Below are positions 26,304-35,449 of a DNA stretch of 40,048 nt, piece by piece. The notes under the pieces were generated by a model, which saw only the letters and a list, made by a program, of their open reading frames with translations, was not told the DNA's origin and did not search any database. A program made the position numbers and the translations under genes. Source of the stretch: Alphaproteobacteria bacterium (GTDB lineage: Bacteria > Pseudomonadota > Alphaproteobacteria > Thalassobaculales > Thalassobaculaceae); NCBI GenBank assembly GCA_024742605.1, contig JANSYC010000033.1, positions 1-40,048 of the forward strand, written 5' to 3'. How positions within the stretch are numbered: the stretch's first letter is position 1; every line of letters starts with the position of its first letter.

Positions 26304-27998
26304 CTAGGCGGGAGGCTCCCAGCCGTACCACTGTTTCATGTAGGCGGCTGTGAACTTACCGGATTCCCAGTCCTCCGACAGCTTTTCGGCGGACCGATGC
26401 TCCGGCCGACCGTAGCCTCCAGAGCCCGGGGTCTCCACCACCGCCTGCTGATCCGCCCGGAGAACCAGATCGCCGGGCTTGGTTCCCAGCCGGGTTTCGG
26501 TTCCGTCATCATCCTGCATCAGGAACCGGCCGGCGGCGCCGGGCCGGGCGCCGAATACTCCCCACGGCCGGTTGCGGAAGCGCTCGCCGATCCCGGTGAA
26601 CAGGCAGTCGTGCCCGATCGGCCGCACCACCCGGCGCAGCCCCATACCACCCCGCCAGGTCCCGGCACCACCGGAATCCTCGATCAGGCCGTATTCCTCC
26701 ACCAGAAGCGGATACTCCATCTCGATCGCCTCGACCGGCAGATTCGAGGTGTTGGTGATGTGAACCTGGACCCCGTCCTTGCCGTCCCGGTCGTCCCGCC
26801 CGCCGAAGCCGCCGCCGAGGGTTTCGAGATAGACGTAGGGACGCCCGGTCTCCGGGTGCAGCCCGGAGAAGATCGCCATCGAATTGGCACCGTTCGCCGC
26901 ACCCACCACCTTGTCCGGCAGGGCTTCGGCCAGCGAGCCGATCACCACGTCAACGATCCGCTGCGAGGTGTGCGCGCGCGAGGCGACCGAGGCCGGGGCG
27001 ACGCAGCTGACCATGGTTCCCGGCGGTGCGATTACCTCGATCGCATCGATCACCCCGTGATTGTTCGGAACCTCCGGATCCAGCATCGCCTTCAGCACGT
27101 AGCAGACCGCCGCGATCGTGCCGTTGAGGGGAATGTTCACATTGCCGGGAACCTGTGGCGAGGTGCCGGTGAAATCGAACACCGCCCGGTCGCCGTCGAT
27201 CGTGGTCTTCAGCCGGATCGGAATGTCTTCGGTTCCGGCGCCGTCATCGTCCATGACATCGGCGAAATGGTAGACGCCGTCAGGGATCTCGCCGATCGCC
27301 AGCTTCATCCGGTGACGGGTCCGGGTGATGATCTCATCGAACACGGCGGTGACGGTGCCGACGCCCTCGCGGTCGATGATCTCCCGCAGCCGCCGGTCGG
27401 CCAGCCGAAGGGCCGCGAATTGGGCGTTGTAGTCGCCCCGCCGTTCCTCCACCACCCGCACGTTCAGCAGCAGAATGTCGAACAGGTCCTGATCCAACAC
27501 ACCGCGCCGGAACAGCTTGATCAGCGGAATCCGCAGCCCTTCCTGATAGATCTCGGTCATACCGCCGGCCATCGAGCCGGGGCTCATCCCCCCGATATCG
27601 GCATGGTGGGCGATGTTGCAGACAAAGCCGACGAGCTCGCCTTCGACGAACACCGGCATGGCGAGATTCACGTCCGGAAGGTGCGTGCCGCCGCCCACAT
27701 GCGGATCGTTGGCGCAGAACACGTCGCCTTCGTGGATCTGGTCGAGCGGAAACTTGTCCAACAACTTTCGCATCAGCCCCAGCATCGAGGCGAGATGGAT
27801 CGGGATCGACATGGAGGCCTGCATCACCAGCCGGCCGTTCCGATCCACCACCGCCGTCGAATGGTCATGCCGTTCCTTGATGTTGGTGGAATACGCACTC
27901 TTCATCAGGGCGACGAAACTCTCGTCAGTGACGGATTGCAGGGCGTTCGAGATGATCTCGATCGTGATCGGATCGGGCTTCGACAGGGCATCGGTCAT
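26304..27998 (-). CDS. hyuB: Hydantoinase B/oxoprolinase family protein
   Basis: This 564-residue HyuB-family subunit works with HyuA in ATP-dependent opening of hydantoin or oxoproline rings, or in related carboxylases. Visible family blocks are ALMKSAYSTNIKERHDHSTA near residue 35, the long conserved NDPHVGGGTHLPDV near 120, NIAHHADIGG, DFTGTSPQVPGNVN and GSGGYGRPEHR at the C-terminus. Its start overlaps the hyuA stop by four bases (ATGA). The 81 bases after its stop contain only a weak 5-bp hairpin and the palindrome that precedes the next operon. Confidence 0.92.
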   Translation of the reverse strand: MTDALSKPDPITIEIISNALQSVTDESFVALMKSAYSTNIKERHDHSTAVVDRNGRLVMQASMSIPIHLASMLGLMRKLLDKFPLDQIHEGDVFCANDPHVGGGTHLPDVNLAMPVFVEGELVGFVCNIAHHADIGGMSPGSMAGGMTEIYQEGLRIPLIKLFRRGVLDQDLFDILLLNVRVVEERRGDYNAQFAALRLADRRLREIIDREGVGTVTAVFDEIITRTRHRMKLAIGEIPDGVYHFADVMDDDGAGTEDIPIRLKTTIDGDRAVFDFTGTSPQVPGNVNIPLNGTIAAVCYVLKAMLDPEVPNNHGVIDAIEVIAPPGTMVSCVAPASVASRAHTSQRIVDVVIGSLAEALPDKVVGAANGANSMAIFSGLHPETGRPYVYLETLGGGFGGRDDRDGKDGVQVHITNTSNLPVEAIEMEYPLLVEEYGLIEDSGGAGTWRGGMGLRRVVRPIGHDCLFTGIGERFRNRPWGVFGARPGAAGRFLMQDDDGTETRLGTKPGDLVLRADQQAVVETPGSGGYGRPEHRSAEKLSEDWESGKFTAAYMKQWYGWEPPA

Positions 27999-30046
27999 CG
28001 CGCGACCTCCACGATCAGGTTAAGGGCGTCGTCCACCCGAACACGGTCTCCAGGATGGATCACGGTGGTTGCGTCCAGCTGGTCGACGATGGCGGGGCCT
28101 TCGAACCGATGCCCGGGACGCAAAGTGTCCCGCGCGAAGACACGCGCCTCATGCTCCCTGCCGTCAAACCAGACAGACCGGCGTCCGACCTCCGAAGGCT
28201 CCGAATCTTCAGCCTCCGGAACCTGCGGAGACGGCACAGAATCGGCGACACCGAACGCGGTCAGCCGGAAATTGACCGCTTCGATCGGATCGGTTTCGGT
28301 GAAATGGCCATAGGTCTGTTCATGCACCTCGAAGAACCGCCCGCGCACAATCTCCTCCGCCGGCAGCACCGGGGGCTCGCCATGGGTCTCCGCGACCGGC
28401 ACGGTCAGCTCGAAGTTCTGCCCGACATAGCGCAGGTCGACGGCCAGCCGGAGACGGCGGCGATCCTTTGGCACGTCCTCATCCTCGAACCAGGCCTGCG
28501 CGTCTTTTACCAACGGCGCGATCACCGCTCCCAACACGTCCCGGTGTTCGGCATCAAAAGGCAGACGCTGGGTTCCGACGAAATCCTCCTTCAGATCGGA
28601 GACCACCAGACCTTGGGCGCAGAGAATGCCGGGCGACGGCGGAACCGCGATCTGTTTCATATCCAACGCCCGCGCCACGTCCCCCGCATGCAGGGCGCCG
28701 GCGCCGCCGAAGGGCATCAGGGCGAATCTGCGCGGGTCGTGTCCGCGTTCGACCGAGACGGTGCGGATCGCCCGCACCATGTTGGCGGTGACGATCCCGA
28801 TGATGCCCTCGGCCGTCTTCTCAACCGACAGGCCAAGCCGCTCGGCCGCAGGCCGGATGGCAGTGCGCGAGGCTTCCAGGTCGAGGACCATGGCGCCGCC
28901 GATCAGGGATCCCGACAGCCGTCCGAGGACCAGATTGGCGTCCGACACGGTCGGCTCGGTGCCCCCCTTGCCGTAACAGGCCGGGCCCGGCACGGCACCC
29001 GCCGATTGCGGACCGACCTTCAACAGCCCGTCCTTCTCGAACCACGCGATCGACCCACCACCGGCCCCGATCGTGTGGATGTCGATCACCGGCAAGCGCA
29101 CCGGAAATCCCGCCACCTCGCGGCCATACCCGACATCCGCCTCATAGCCCTTGATCAGGGCCACATCGGCGCTGGTCCCGCCCATATCGAGGGTGATCAC
29201 ATCCGGCAGCCCGGCGGTGCGGGCGACATGGGCCGCGCCGACGGCGCCCGCCGCCGGTCCGGACAGCGCGGTCCGAACCGGAAACTCGGCCGCCCGCTCG
29301 ACCGACATCAGACCGCCCGAGGACTGGTTGATTCCCAGCCGGGCCCGGGGCGCACGCTTGGCCAGCTCTCCGCCCAGATGCCGCATGTAGCGGCCGACGA
29401 TCGGCTGCAGATAAGCGTTCAGGGTGGTGGTGGAGAACCGCTCGAACTCCCGGAACTCCGGTTGCACCGCGCTCGACAGGGAGATCGCGATGTTCGGCAG
29501 ACGCTCCTTGAGACGTGCGCCGATCCGCTGTTCGTGCGCCGGATTGAGGAAGGCGAACAGCAGGCACACGGCACAGGCTTCGGCCCCGGCCGCTTCAACC
29601 TGGTCGATCGCGGCCTCGATGTCGGCGTCGTCCAGCACCGTGAGCGGCTGTCCCCTGGCATCCATCCGCTCGGCCACCTCGAACCGGTGCTGACGCGGCA
29701 CCAGCGGCGGTTGCGCATCGGCCTTCAGATCGTACATTTTCGGCCGCACCTGACGGCCGATCTCCAACAGGTCCCGAAAGCCCTTTGTGGTGATCAAGGC
29801 GATGGGCGCGCCCCGTCGCTGGATCAGGGCGTTGGTGGCAACCGTCGTGCCGTGGGCCAGGCGGCCGATGGCGTGGCCCGGAATACCCTCCCGTTCGGAC
29901 AGCGCATCGAGCCCGGCGAGGATCGCTTCGGCCGGGTTGCCGGGCGTGGACGGGGTCTTGTGAACCACGAAACGGGCGTTCTCGACATCCACAGCGAAGA
30001 AATCCGTGAACGTCCCACCGACGTCCACTCCGATATACCAGGACAT
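27995..30046 (-). CDS. hyuA: Hydantoinase/oxoprolinase A-subunit family protein
   Basis: This 683-residue HyuA-family ATPase subunit has an N-terminal actin-like phosphate loop, GVDVGGTFTDFFAVD (residues 6-20), then AHGTTVATNALIQRRG and TTKGFRDLLEIGR. The second phosphate motif DMGGTSADVALI lies near residue 300, and PFGGAGALHAGDVA near 465. Family members include 5-oxoprolinase, N-methylhydantoinase A and acetone/acetophenone carboxylases. The start at 30046 gives the standard N-terminus; an in-frame extension to 30151 overlaps the upstream gene. It sits 16 bases downstream of the unknown 229-residue gene and overlaps hyuB. The substrate cannot be told from sequence. Confidence 0.92.
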   Translation of the reverse strand: MSWYIGVDVGGTFTDFFAVDVENARFVVHKTPSTPGNPAEAILAGLDALSEREGIPGHAIGRLAHGTTVATNALIQRRGAPIALITTKGFRDLLEIGRQVRPKMYDLKADAQPPLVPRQHRFEVAERMDARGQPLTVLDDADIEAAIDQVEAAGAEACAVCLLFAFLNPAHEQRIGARLKERLPNIAISLSSAVQPEFREFERFSTTTLNAYLQPIVGRYMRHLGGELAKRAPRARLGINQSSGGLMSVERAAEFPVRTALSGPAAGAVGAAHVARTAGLPDVITLDMGGTSADVALIKGYEADVGYGREVAGFPVRLPVIDIHTIGAGGGSIAWFEKDGLLKVGPQSAGAVPGPACYGKGGTEPTVSDANLVLGRLSGSLIGGAMVLDLEASRTAIRPAAERLGLSVEKTAEGIIGIVTANMVRAIRTVSVERGHDPRRFALMPFGGAGALHAGDVARALDMKQIAVPPSPGILCAQGLVVSDLKEDFVGTQRLPFDAEHRDVLGAVIAPLVKDAQAWFEDEDVPKDRRRLRLAVDLRYVGQNFELTVPVAETHGEPPVLPAEEIVRGRFFEVHEQTYGHFTETDPIEAVNFRLTAFGVADSVPSPQVPEAEDSEPSEVGRRSVWFDGREHEARVFARDTLRPGHRFEGPAIVDQLDATTVIHPGDRVRVDDALNLIVEVAR

Positions 30047-30062
30047 GCTGTCTCCAATGGGC

Positions 30063-30752
30063 TCAGCGTTGATTGCCGAATGTGAAGCTGTAGGCCCCGC
30101 GATTGACATCGACGGTCCGCACGCCGAACGCATCCGACAGACGGTCTGCACCGAACAGCGCCTCCACCGCGGCGCGAGCCTGCACCGGCGTGGCGGTATC
30201 GATCAAGACCAGCCATTCCTGCTGCTGATCCTCGGGAATCGGCTTGCCCTGGGCTTTCAGTCCGACATTCGAGACATCGAGATCGTTCTCAAGCACACAG
30301 GCGCCGTGAACGCCGTTCCGTTTGAGAATTTCCGGCAACAGCTTGTCTTTGAGTTCGGCGCGCAGCGCGTCCTTTGCCTCCGGCTTCGGAAACAATCGGG
30401 CCAAGCCTGCGGCACCGGAGAAGCCGTGCGTCATGTCGACTGTCGCGGTCACGGTCAGCCGGTCGAAATGGGTGAACCGTCCCATCACTTTCTTCGACCA
30501 GTCCGACTGGTTCGCCAGCACCTTCATGTAGTCCGGGGCGCACAGGTCCTGCGCCGACTCGGTCTCGTAAGTCGCGAAATATTTGACAGCGGTGGCCCCA
30601 TCGGCCGCCAGATAACGCCGGGCGCGCTTGAAGCCGGGCATGAAGACCCGCTCGTCGACATGTTCACGGTCGTACCACTCGTTGAACTCGAGCTCGTCCT
30701 CCGGTGCGACCTCCGTGAAGGTGACGAGCATGCCTTTGCCGAGTAGGGCCAT
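30063..30752 (-). CDS. Unknown protein with ferredoxin-like (EthD/dimeric alpha-beta barrel-type) repeat
   Basis: This 229-residue soluble protein has an N-terminal half that reads like a dimeric alpha-beta barrel monomer. It has strand GMLVTFTEV, then FNEWYDREHVDERVFMPGFKRARRY (residues 24-48; the WYxxEH pattern common in EthD and DABB proteins), then VKYFATYET. A second half (AELKDKLLPEILKRNGVHGACVLENDLD, WLVLIDTATPVQARAAVEALF) looks like another copy, so one chain may form the barrel that usually needs two. It lies 42 bases after the duplicated 269-residue gene and 16 before hyuA, so it is probably part of the same catabolic operon, perhaps handling a product or intermediate. Confidence 0.72.
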   Translation of the reverse strand: MALLGKGMLVTFTEVAPEDELEFNEWYDREHVDERVFMPGFKRARRYLAADGATAVKYFATYETESAQDLCAPDYMKVLANQSDWSKKVMGRFTHFDRLTVTATVDMTHGFSGAAGLARLFPKPEAKDALRAELKDKLLPEILKRNGVHGACVLENDLDVSNVGLKAQGKPIPEDQQQEWLVLIDTATPVQARAAVEALFGADRLSDAFGVRTVDVNRGAYSFTFGNQR

Positions 30753-30794
30753 CGCGGATCTCCGTAGAATGGGTTTGGTCGGGAGTTGAGCAGA

Positions 30795-31604
30795 TCAGGA
30801 CACCAGCTTAGACGCGAATACCTCCAGGCGCATCCCGATCTCGCCACCCGCTGTTCTCGCTGCGTCGTTGAGATGACTGATCACCCCGTCCCGGTAGACC
30901 GAACGCGCATTGCCGATCCGTGCGCTTGCGGCCGCGACGGTGCCGCCGATGATTCCGCGGGTATCCAGATTGGGCAGGCGGGTGATTCCGGCACTGTCCG
31001 CGCCGACGCCGGCATCGTGGAAAAATGCAGCGAAGGCATCGACCTTCATGGCGGAGAACGGGTCCGGATTCGGCAGGCCGCCATGTGAGCCGGTGACGAC
31101 GATCTGGCCGGTGTCCTCGGGCTTGACCAGGGAGGCACTGTCGATCAGCACGATACGACGGCCGGACGCCCCAGGCTCAAGGGTTTCCCGCGCCTCTTCG
31201 TAGACCGGAACCGACTTCCCGCTGGGCGTAGCGCCCCGCATCAGACGCGCCGCCTCGAGCGCCCGCATTCCGACCGTCACGCCCAGGACCGCCGCTACCC
31301 GGTTGACGGTGGAGATCGTGCCGCGGGCCGCCATATCGTCGCCGTTGCCAATTTTCGCCGACAGGGTATCCACAGCCGCGTAGGCGATACCCAGATCGTC
31401 GCAATAGGCGGCTCCACCGATCCCGGCATCGTCCTTGCCCCGGCCCGCGTCATTCAGGATCACCCCGCGCACCCCAGCCTTGCAGGCACAATAGGCCGCG
31501 TAGATTCCGCCGTGCGAACCGGCGATCAGCACGCCGCCGCGCCAGGCCTCGGTCGGCAAGGTCACGCTGCCGGCTGCCACAACCCCCTCCGGAAGCTCAA
31601 TCAT
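30795..31604 (-). CDS. Unknown 269-residue protein built from an internal duplication
   Basis: I cannot name this protein. It consists of two similar halves. Half 1 (about residues 27-113) has AGSHGG, NDAGRGKDDAGI, SAKIGN and a closing GVTVGM. Half 2 (about 170-258) has TGSHGG, HDAGVGADSAGI, SARIGN and GGEIGM. The distance from IGN to GM is 28 residues in both. The conserved SHGG and Asp/Gly-rich loop suggest a ligand or metal site in each half, made into one pseudo-dimer. It is first in the operon with the 229-residue protein, hyuA and hyuB, and diverges from the GMC oxidoreductase gene across 125 bases. A hydrolase or binding role in that pathway is a guess. Confidence 0.75.
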   Translation of the reverse strand: MIELPEGVVAAGSVTLPTEAWRGGVLIAGSHGGIYAAYCACKAGVRGVILNDAGRGKDDAGIGGAAYCDDLGIAYAAVDTLSAKIGNGDDMAARGTISTVNRVAAVLGVTVGMRALEAARLMRGATPSGKSVPVYEEARETLEPGASGRRIVLIDSASLVKPEDTGQIVVTGSHGGLPNPDPFSAMKVDAFAAFFHDAGVGADSAGITRLPNLDTRGIIGGTVAAASARIGNARSVYRDGVISHLNDAARTAGGEIGMRLEVFASKLVS

Positions 31605-31729
31605 GCGTCACCCTCCCCGAAATTCTCGCGTTCGTTTGAGGCATCCTGACCGGGCCGTTCCATTTGGTCCAGATTGCCTGCGCGTCGACGCTCTTGTGCG
31701 GTCGGGGCGGTCGGATAAACTCCGGTCCC

Positions 31730-33385
31730 ATGGAAAACTTCGATTACGTGATCGTCGGTGCCGGGTCCGCAGGGTGCGTGCTCGCCAACCGTTTGAGTGA
31801 GAACCCCGAGACCTCGGTGCTGCTGCTGGAAGCGGGCGGATGGGATTGGAATCCGCTGATCCAGATTCCGCTCGGTGTGGGTAAGCTCGTCCGCTCCCGC
31901 TTCCACTCCTGGGGCTATTGGACGGAGCCCGAGCCGCACCTGGACAACCGTAAGCTCTACTGGCCGCGCGGGAAGGTGATCGGGGGCTCCTCCTCGATCA
32001 ATTCTATGGTCTACATCCGCGGTCATGCCGTCGATTACGATCACTGGGCCCAGCTGGGAAATCGCGGCTGGAGCTATGACGACGTGCTGCCCTATTTCCG
32101 GCATGCCGAGGACCACGCGCAACGCCCGGAAGACGCCTATCACGGGCGGGGGGGATTGCTGAAGGTCACACGGGGCACCGGCTCGAACCCGCTCTACGAC
32201 GCGTTCGTGAAGGGCGGCGTCCAGGCGGGCCTGCCGCATGCGGACGACTTCAACGGACAGAACCAGGAGGGCATCGGCCGGTACGACTTCACCATCGAGA
32301 ACGGCCGGCGCGCCAGTTCGGCGAACTGTTATCTGCGTCCGGCAATAGGACGTCCGAACCTGACGGTCCGGACCCGAGCCCTGACGCACCGGGTGCTGGT
32401 GGCCGGCGCACGGGCGACCGGCATCGAATACTATCACGAGGGGGAGACCAAGACGGCGGGCGCGGACCAAGAGGTCCTGCTGTGCGGCGGATCACTCAAC
32501 ACGCCGCAGATTCTCATGCTGTCCGGGATCGGCGATCCCAAGTCGATCCAGCCGCACGGCATCAAGATGGTGCAGGAGCTTCCCGGAGTCGGGCAGAACC
32601 TTCAGGACCATCTGGACACGCCGCTGCAGTACGCCTGCACCCAGCCGGTGACCCTGCATTCCCTGGTACGTCTGGACCGGGCGGCATTGGCGATGGCGCA
32701 GGCGGCCCTGTTCCGCACCGGGCCCGCCGCCACCTTCCCGGCCGAGGGCGGCGCCTTCATCAAGACCCGGCCCGAGCTGGAAGCCCCCGATGTGCAGTGG
32801 CATTTCCTGATCGGACTGGCGGCCAAACGGGTGCGGATTCCCCTGTTGTGGCAGTTGAACAGGGACCCGAGCGACCGGGACGGATTCACGGTGCGTATGT
32901 GTCAGCTTCGACCGGAAAGCCGGGGACATCTGGAATTGGCGTCGGACGACCCGTCCGCACGGATCAGAATCTTCGCGAACTATGTTTCGACGGAAACCGA
33001 TCGGCGCACGTTGCGGGACAGCCTTAGGATCGCACGGGACGTTGTCTCCCAGGACGCCTTCGCACCGTTCCGGGGCGAGGAGTTGAGCCCGGGCCCGGAC
33101 GTCACCTCCGACACCGATCTCGATGCCCATATCCGACGGACGGCGGAGACGATCTATCATCCGGTCGGAACCGCGAAAATGGGTCCGGACGGAGATCCCA
33201 TGGCGGTGGTCGACAGCCAGCTTCGGGTCAAGGGGATCGATGGATTGCGGGTGGTCGACGCGTCGATCATGCCGACGGTGGTTGGGGGAAATACCAATGC
33301 GCCGGTGATCATGATTGCGGAGAAGACCGCCGATGCGATCCTGGGCCGGAACTCGGTGGGCGGGCAGCACTGGGACGCGGCATAA
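31730..33385 (+). CDS. GMC-family FAD oxidoreductase (choline dehydrogenase-like)
   Basis: This 551-residue flavoenzyme oxidises an alcohol. The FAD-binding Rossmann motif is at residues 5-30 (YVIVGAGSAGCVLANRLSE, then LLLEAGG). The first GMC signature is WPRGKVIGGSSSINSMVYIR, near residue 83. The second is GGSLNTPQILMLSGIG, near 250. The C-terminal active-site histidine block is TIYHPVGTAKMG, followed by the Asn motif GGNTNAPVIMIAEK. The ATG at 31730 was chosen because the Rossmann strand starts five residues later. It is divergent from the hyu operon and may act on the same or a related compound. The BetA-like family is broad, so the substrate is open. Confidence 0.92.
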   Translation: MENFDYVIVGAGSAGCVLANRLSENPETSVLLLEAGGWDWNPLIQIPLGVGKLVRSRFHSWGYWTEPEPHLDNRKLYWPRGKVIGGSSSINSMVYIRGHAVDYDHWAQLGNRGWSYDDVLPYFRHAEDHAQRPEDAYHGRGGLLKVTRGTGSNPLYDAFVKGGVQAGLPHADDFNGQNQEGIGRYDFTIENGRRASSANCYLRPAIGRPNLTVRTRALTHRVLVAGARATGIEYYHEGETKTAGADQEVLLCGGSLNTPQILMLSGIGDPKSIQPHGIKMVQELPGVGQNLQDHLDTPLQYACTQPVTLHSLVRLDRAALAMAQAALFRTGPAATFPAEGGAFIKTRPELEAPDVQWHFLIGLAAKRVRIPLLWQLNRDPSDRDGFTVRMCQLRPESRGHLELASDDPSARIRIFANYVSTETDRRTLRDSLRIARDVVSQDAFAPFRGEELSPGPDVTSDTDLDAHIRRTAETIYHPVGTAKMGPDGDPMAVVDSQLRVKGIDGLRVVDASIMPTVVGGNTNAPVIMIAEKTADAILGRNSVGGQHWDAA

Positions 33386-33397
33386 GGCGGGGGCCGA

Positions 33398-33874
33398 TCA
33401 GATCCAGCGCCGCACCCGGGACTTGAAGTCGAGATATTCGGCGCCGAACTTGCGTTCGAGATAGCGCTCCTCGGGTCCGATCACCGCGATCGTCATGACG
33501 ACCAGCGTGGGGATCAGCAGACCGAGCATCCAGAAGCTGTTGACCCACAGAGCGATCCCGACGGACAGGAGGGTAAGTGCTACGTAGATCGGATTGCGGG
33601 ATAGTCGGTACGGCCCGTCGGTCACGATCGCGGAGGTCGGGCGATGCGGCGGAACTTCGGTTCCGGCCCGAACGAACAGGCCGATGCACCAGCCAGCGAG
33701 TGCGAGGGACAGGCCGATCAGGACCAGGCCGGGCAGCATGCCCATTCCAGGCGCGAATACCGGAAACGGCACCAGCAGATCGAGGCCGAATCCGACGGCA
33801 AGCGCGCCGCCATATATCAGCGGCGGCGGGCCGATCACCCCGGGACGGTCGGCAGCATCCGGTTGCGACATCAT
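33398..33874 (-). CDS. Isoprenylcysteine carboxyl methyltransferase/phospholipid methyltransferase-like membrane protein
   Basis: This 158-residue membrane protein has about four hydrophobic segments. The ICMT-type C-terminal methyltransferase signature is present: GPYRLSRNPIYVALTLLSVG near residue 90, then GPEERYLERKFGAEYLDFKSRVRRWI. The bacterial role of this family is mostly undetermined, though SAM-dependent methylation of lipids or small molecules is assumed. Two adjacent ATGs (33874 and 33871) follow GGAGGG; the second has the better spacing. An upstream TTG in frame was not used. It converges with the GMC gene 12 bases away. Confidence 0.85.
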   Translation of the reverse strand: MMSQPDAADRPGVIGPPPLIYGGALAVGFGLDLLVPFPVFAPGMGMLPGLVLIGLSLALAGWCIGLFVRAGTEVPPHRPTSAIVTDGPYRLSRNPIYVALTLLSVGIALWVNSFWMLGLLIPTLVVMTIAVIGPEERYLERKFGAEYLDFKSRVRRWI

Positions 33875-34019
33875 GCCCTCCAAGCAAAACTCAACGGAAT
33901 ACCAGAGGTCGGGCGGGCCGTCGCCGGTTTCAATGGTCCAGCCGCGCCATTACCCATGACAGAGACGCGGCCCCTCGATACCCTCCGGGATCGAATCATT
34001 CAAACACCGAGGTTTTCCG

Positions 34020-34208
34020 ATGCTGCGTCTTCTGCCCGTTCTGTCGCTCGCTCTGCTCGCCACCCCCGCCGCCGCACATACCGGCGACCACAGCCATATC
34101 GGCGTGGTCGACGGAATCGTGCACGGCCTGATCGATCATGGAGCCTTGATTGGGGGCGCGATCGTCTTGGTCGTCGCTGCGGCGTTCGCCATCAAGCGGT
34201 TCCGCTGA
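34020..34208 (+). CDS. Histidine-containing exported membrane miniprotein
   Basis: This 62-residue protein has a signal peptide (residues 1-19, ending AAA). A short His-containing segment follows (HTGDHSHIGVVDGIVHGLIDH, with His at 20, 24, 26, 35 and 40), then a C-terminal membrane helix (41-57) with a basic end. A GAGG ribosome site lies about eight bases before the ATG. The layout suggests a periplasmic, perhaps metal-binding, tail-anchored peptide. No family was recognised. It ends seven bases before the converging serine hydrolase gene. Confidence 0.6.
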   Translation: MLRLLPVLSLALLATPAAAHTGDHSHIGVVDGIVHGLIDHGALIGGAIVLVVAAAFAIKRFR

Positions 34209-34215
34209 CCTCCGG

Positions 34216-35328
34216 CTAGCCGATCGCCCGCATCACGCGGGCGGCGAAGCCGTCGAGATGCGGCTTGTCGATCCAGCGGACCACGGCCACCAGATCGTGG
34301 TCCGCATCCCACCAGATCACGTTCGAGCCCACGCCCATCGCGAACACACTCGAGGCCGGCGCCGAGGGACAATGCGTCCGCTCGCCATTGAGCCACCAGA
34401 GATAGCCGTAACGCGGGTTGATCGCGCAGGGCGTCACACAGGCCCGCACCCAATCCGGGTCGAGAATCCGCTTCGCGCCCCAGAGCCCGTTTCGCGCCAT
34501 CAGCAGGCCAATGCGGGCATGGTCGCGACTGGGGATGAACAGGCCGCCGCCCCAGTGCGCGCCGCCTGAGACCGACTGCATCCGCTCTCCGTCGATCTCA
34601 ATCCAGGAGTTCCGGTATCCCTCCCAGCGCCACTGATCCGATGCGCCGATCGGATCCATGACGCGCGTCTTCAGAACCTCCGGCAACGGCCGTCCGATCG
34701 CCCGCATCAGGGACAGCGACAGCCGGTTCACCCGCACATCGTTGTATTCCCAGAACGTGCCGGGAGTGTGCAGGTCCCGGTGTGTGCCCTTGCGCGAGGG
34801 CGTATTGGGCGGCAGGTCGAGTTCCCGGTTCCGGTCGATCAGATCGGGCTTGTCCCACACCGTGCCTTCCCATTCGCTGGTCTGCTGCAGAAGGTGTTCC
34901 CAGGTGATCGCCCCATTGTGCGGGCCCTCGAACCCGCCGTCCCGGACCACCGCAGCGACCGGATCCTGCACGCTTCCGATCTTGCCGTCCGAGACCGCCA
35001 GACCGGCAAGGATCGCCAGATAGCTCTTTGCAACCGAGAAGGTCATGTCGGGGGCCATGGTCGGCCCCCATTCGGCAACGATCTTCCCGCCCTTCACGAT
35101 CAGGCCGGAGGGGTCGCCGCGCGGTTCCGTCGGCCCCAGGATCTCGCCTTCCGGCATCGGCTCAGAGAAGTGTCCGGTGTCGAGCGCCCGCCCGATATCC
35201 CGGTCCATCTTGCTTTCATGTGCCATCGCATAGGCGACGGCATCATCAATCGCACCTGCGTCGAGACCTAGCTCGCCGGGAGCGGCGGTTTCCCAGGCAT
35301 CGCCTGGACCGGGGACGTAATCGGCCAT
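34216..35328 (-). CDS. Beta-lactamase-fold serine hydrolase (class C/esterase type)
   Basis: This 370-residue enzyme has the penicillin-binding-like SxxK motif FSVAKSY (Ser98, Lys101), a tyrosine motif in WEYNDVRVN near residue 190, and late-family features GGGLFIPSRDHARIGLLMARNG and YLWWLNG. There is no signal peptide, so it is probably cytoplasmic. Relatives act as esterases, amidases (for example 6-aminohexanoate-dimer hydrolase-like) or D-amino-acid peptidases rather than antibiotic-degrading enzymes. The ATG at 35328, with AAGGAA before it, was preferred to an in-frame extension to 35469. It diverges from the agmatinase-family gene across 121 bases. Confidence 0.88.
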   Translation of the reverse strand: MADYVPGPGDAWETAAPGELGLDAGAIDDAVAYAMAHESKMDRDIGRALDTGHFSEPMPEGEILGPTEPRGDPSGLIVKGGKIVAEWGPTMAPDMTFSVAKSYLAILAGLAVSDGKIGSVQDPVAAVVRDGGFEGPHNGAITWEHLLQQTSEWEGTVWDKPDLIDRNRELDLPPNTPSRKGTHRDLHTPGTFWEYNDVRVNRLSLSLMRAIGRPLPEVLKTRVMDPIGASDQWRWEGYRNSWIEIDGERMQSVSGGAHWGGGLFIPSRDHARIGLLMARNGLWGAKRILDPDWVRACVTPCAINPRYGYLWWLNGERTHCPSAPASSVFAMGVGSNVIWWDADHDLVAVVRWIDKPHLDGFAARVMRAIG

Positions 35329-35449
35329 GGTTGGGTTCCTTTGTGCGATGTCGAGCGGAACCCTAGCGCGCTCATCGGACTTGATCGAGAGGCCTTGGGC
35401 GACGGACACTGTTCCCATCCGCGCCCCAATCGATCCCCGGAGATGGCCG

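Noticed and set aside
26055-30085. Long plus-strand open frames (752 and 676 codons) across the hyu genes
   Set aside because: They are His/Arg/Gly-rich shadows lying opposite hyuB and hyuA, which have clear family motifs and proper coupling on the minus strand.
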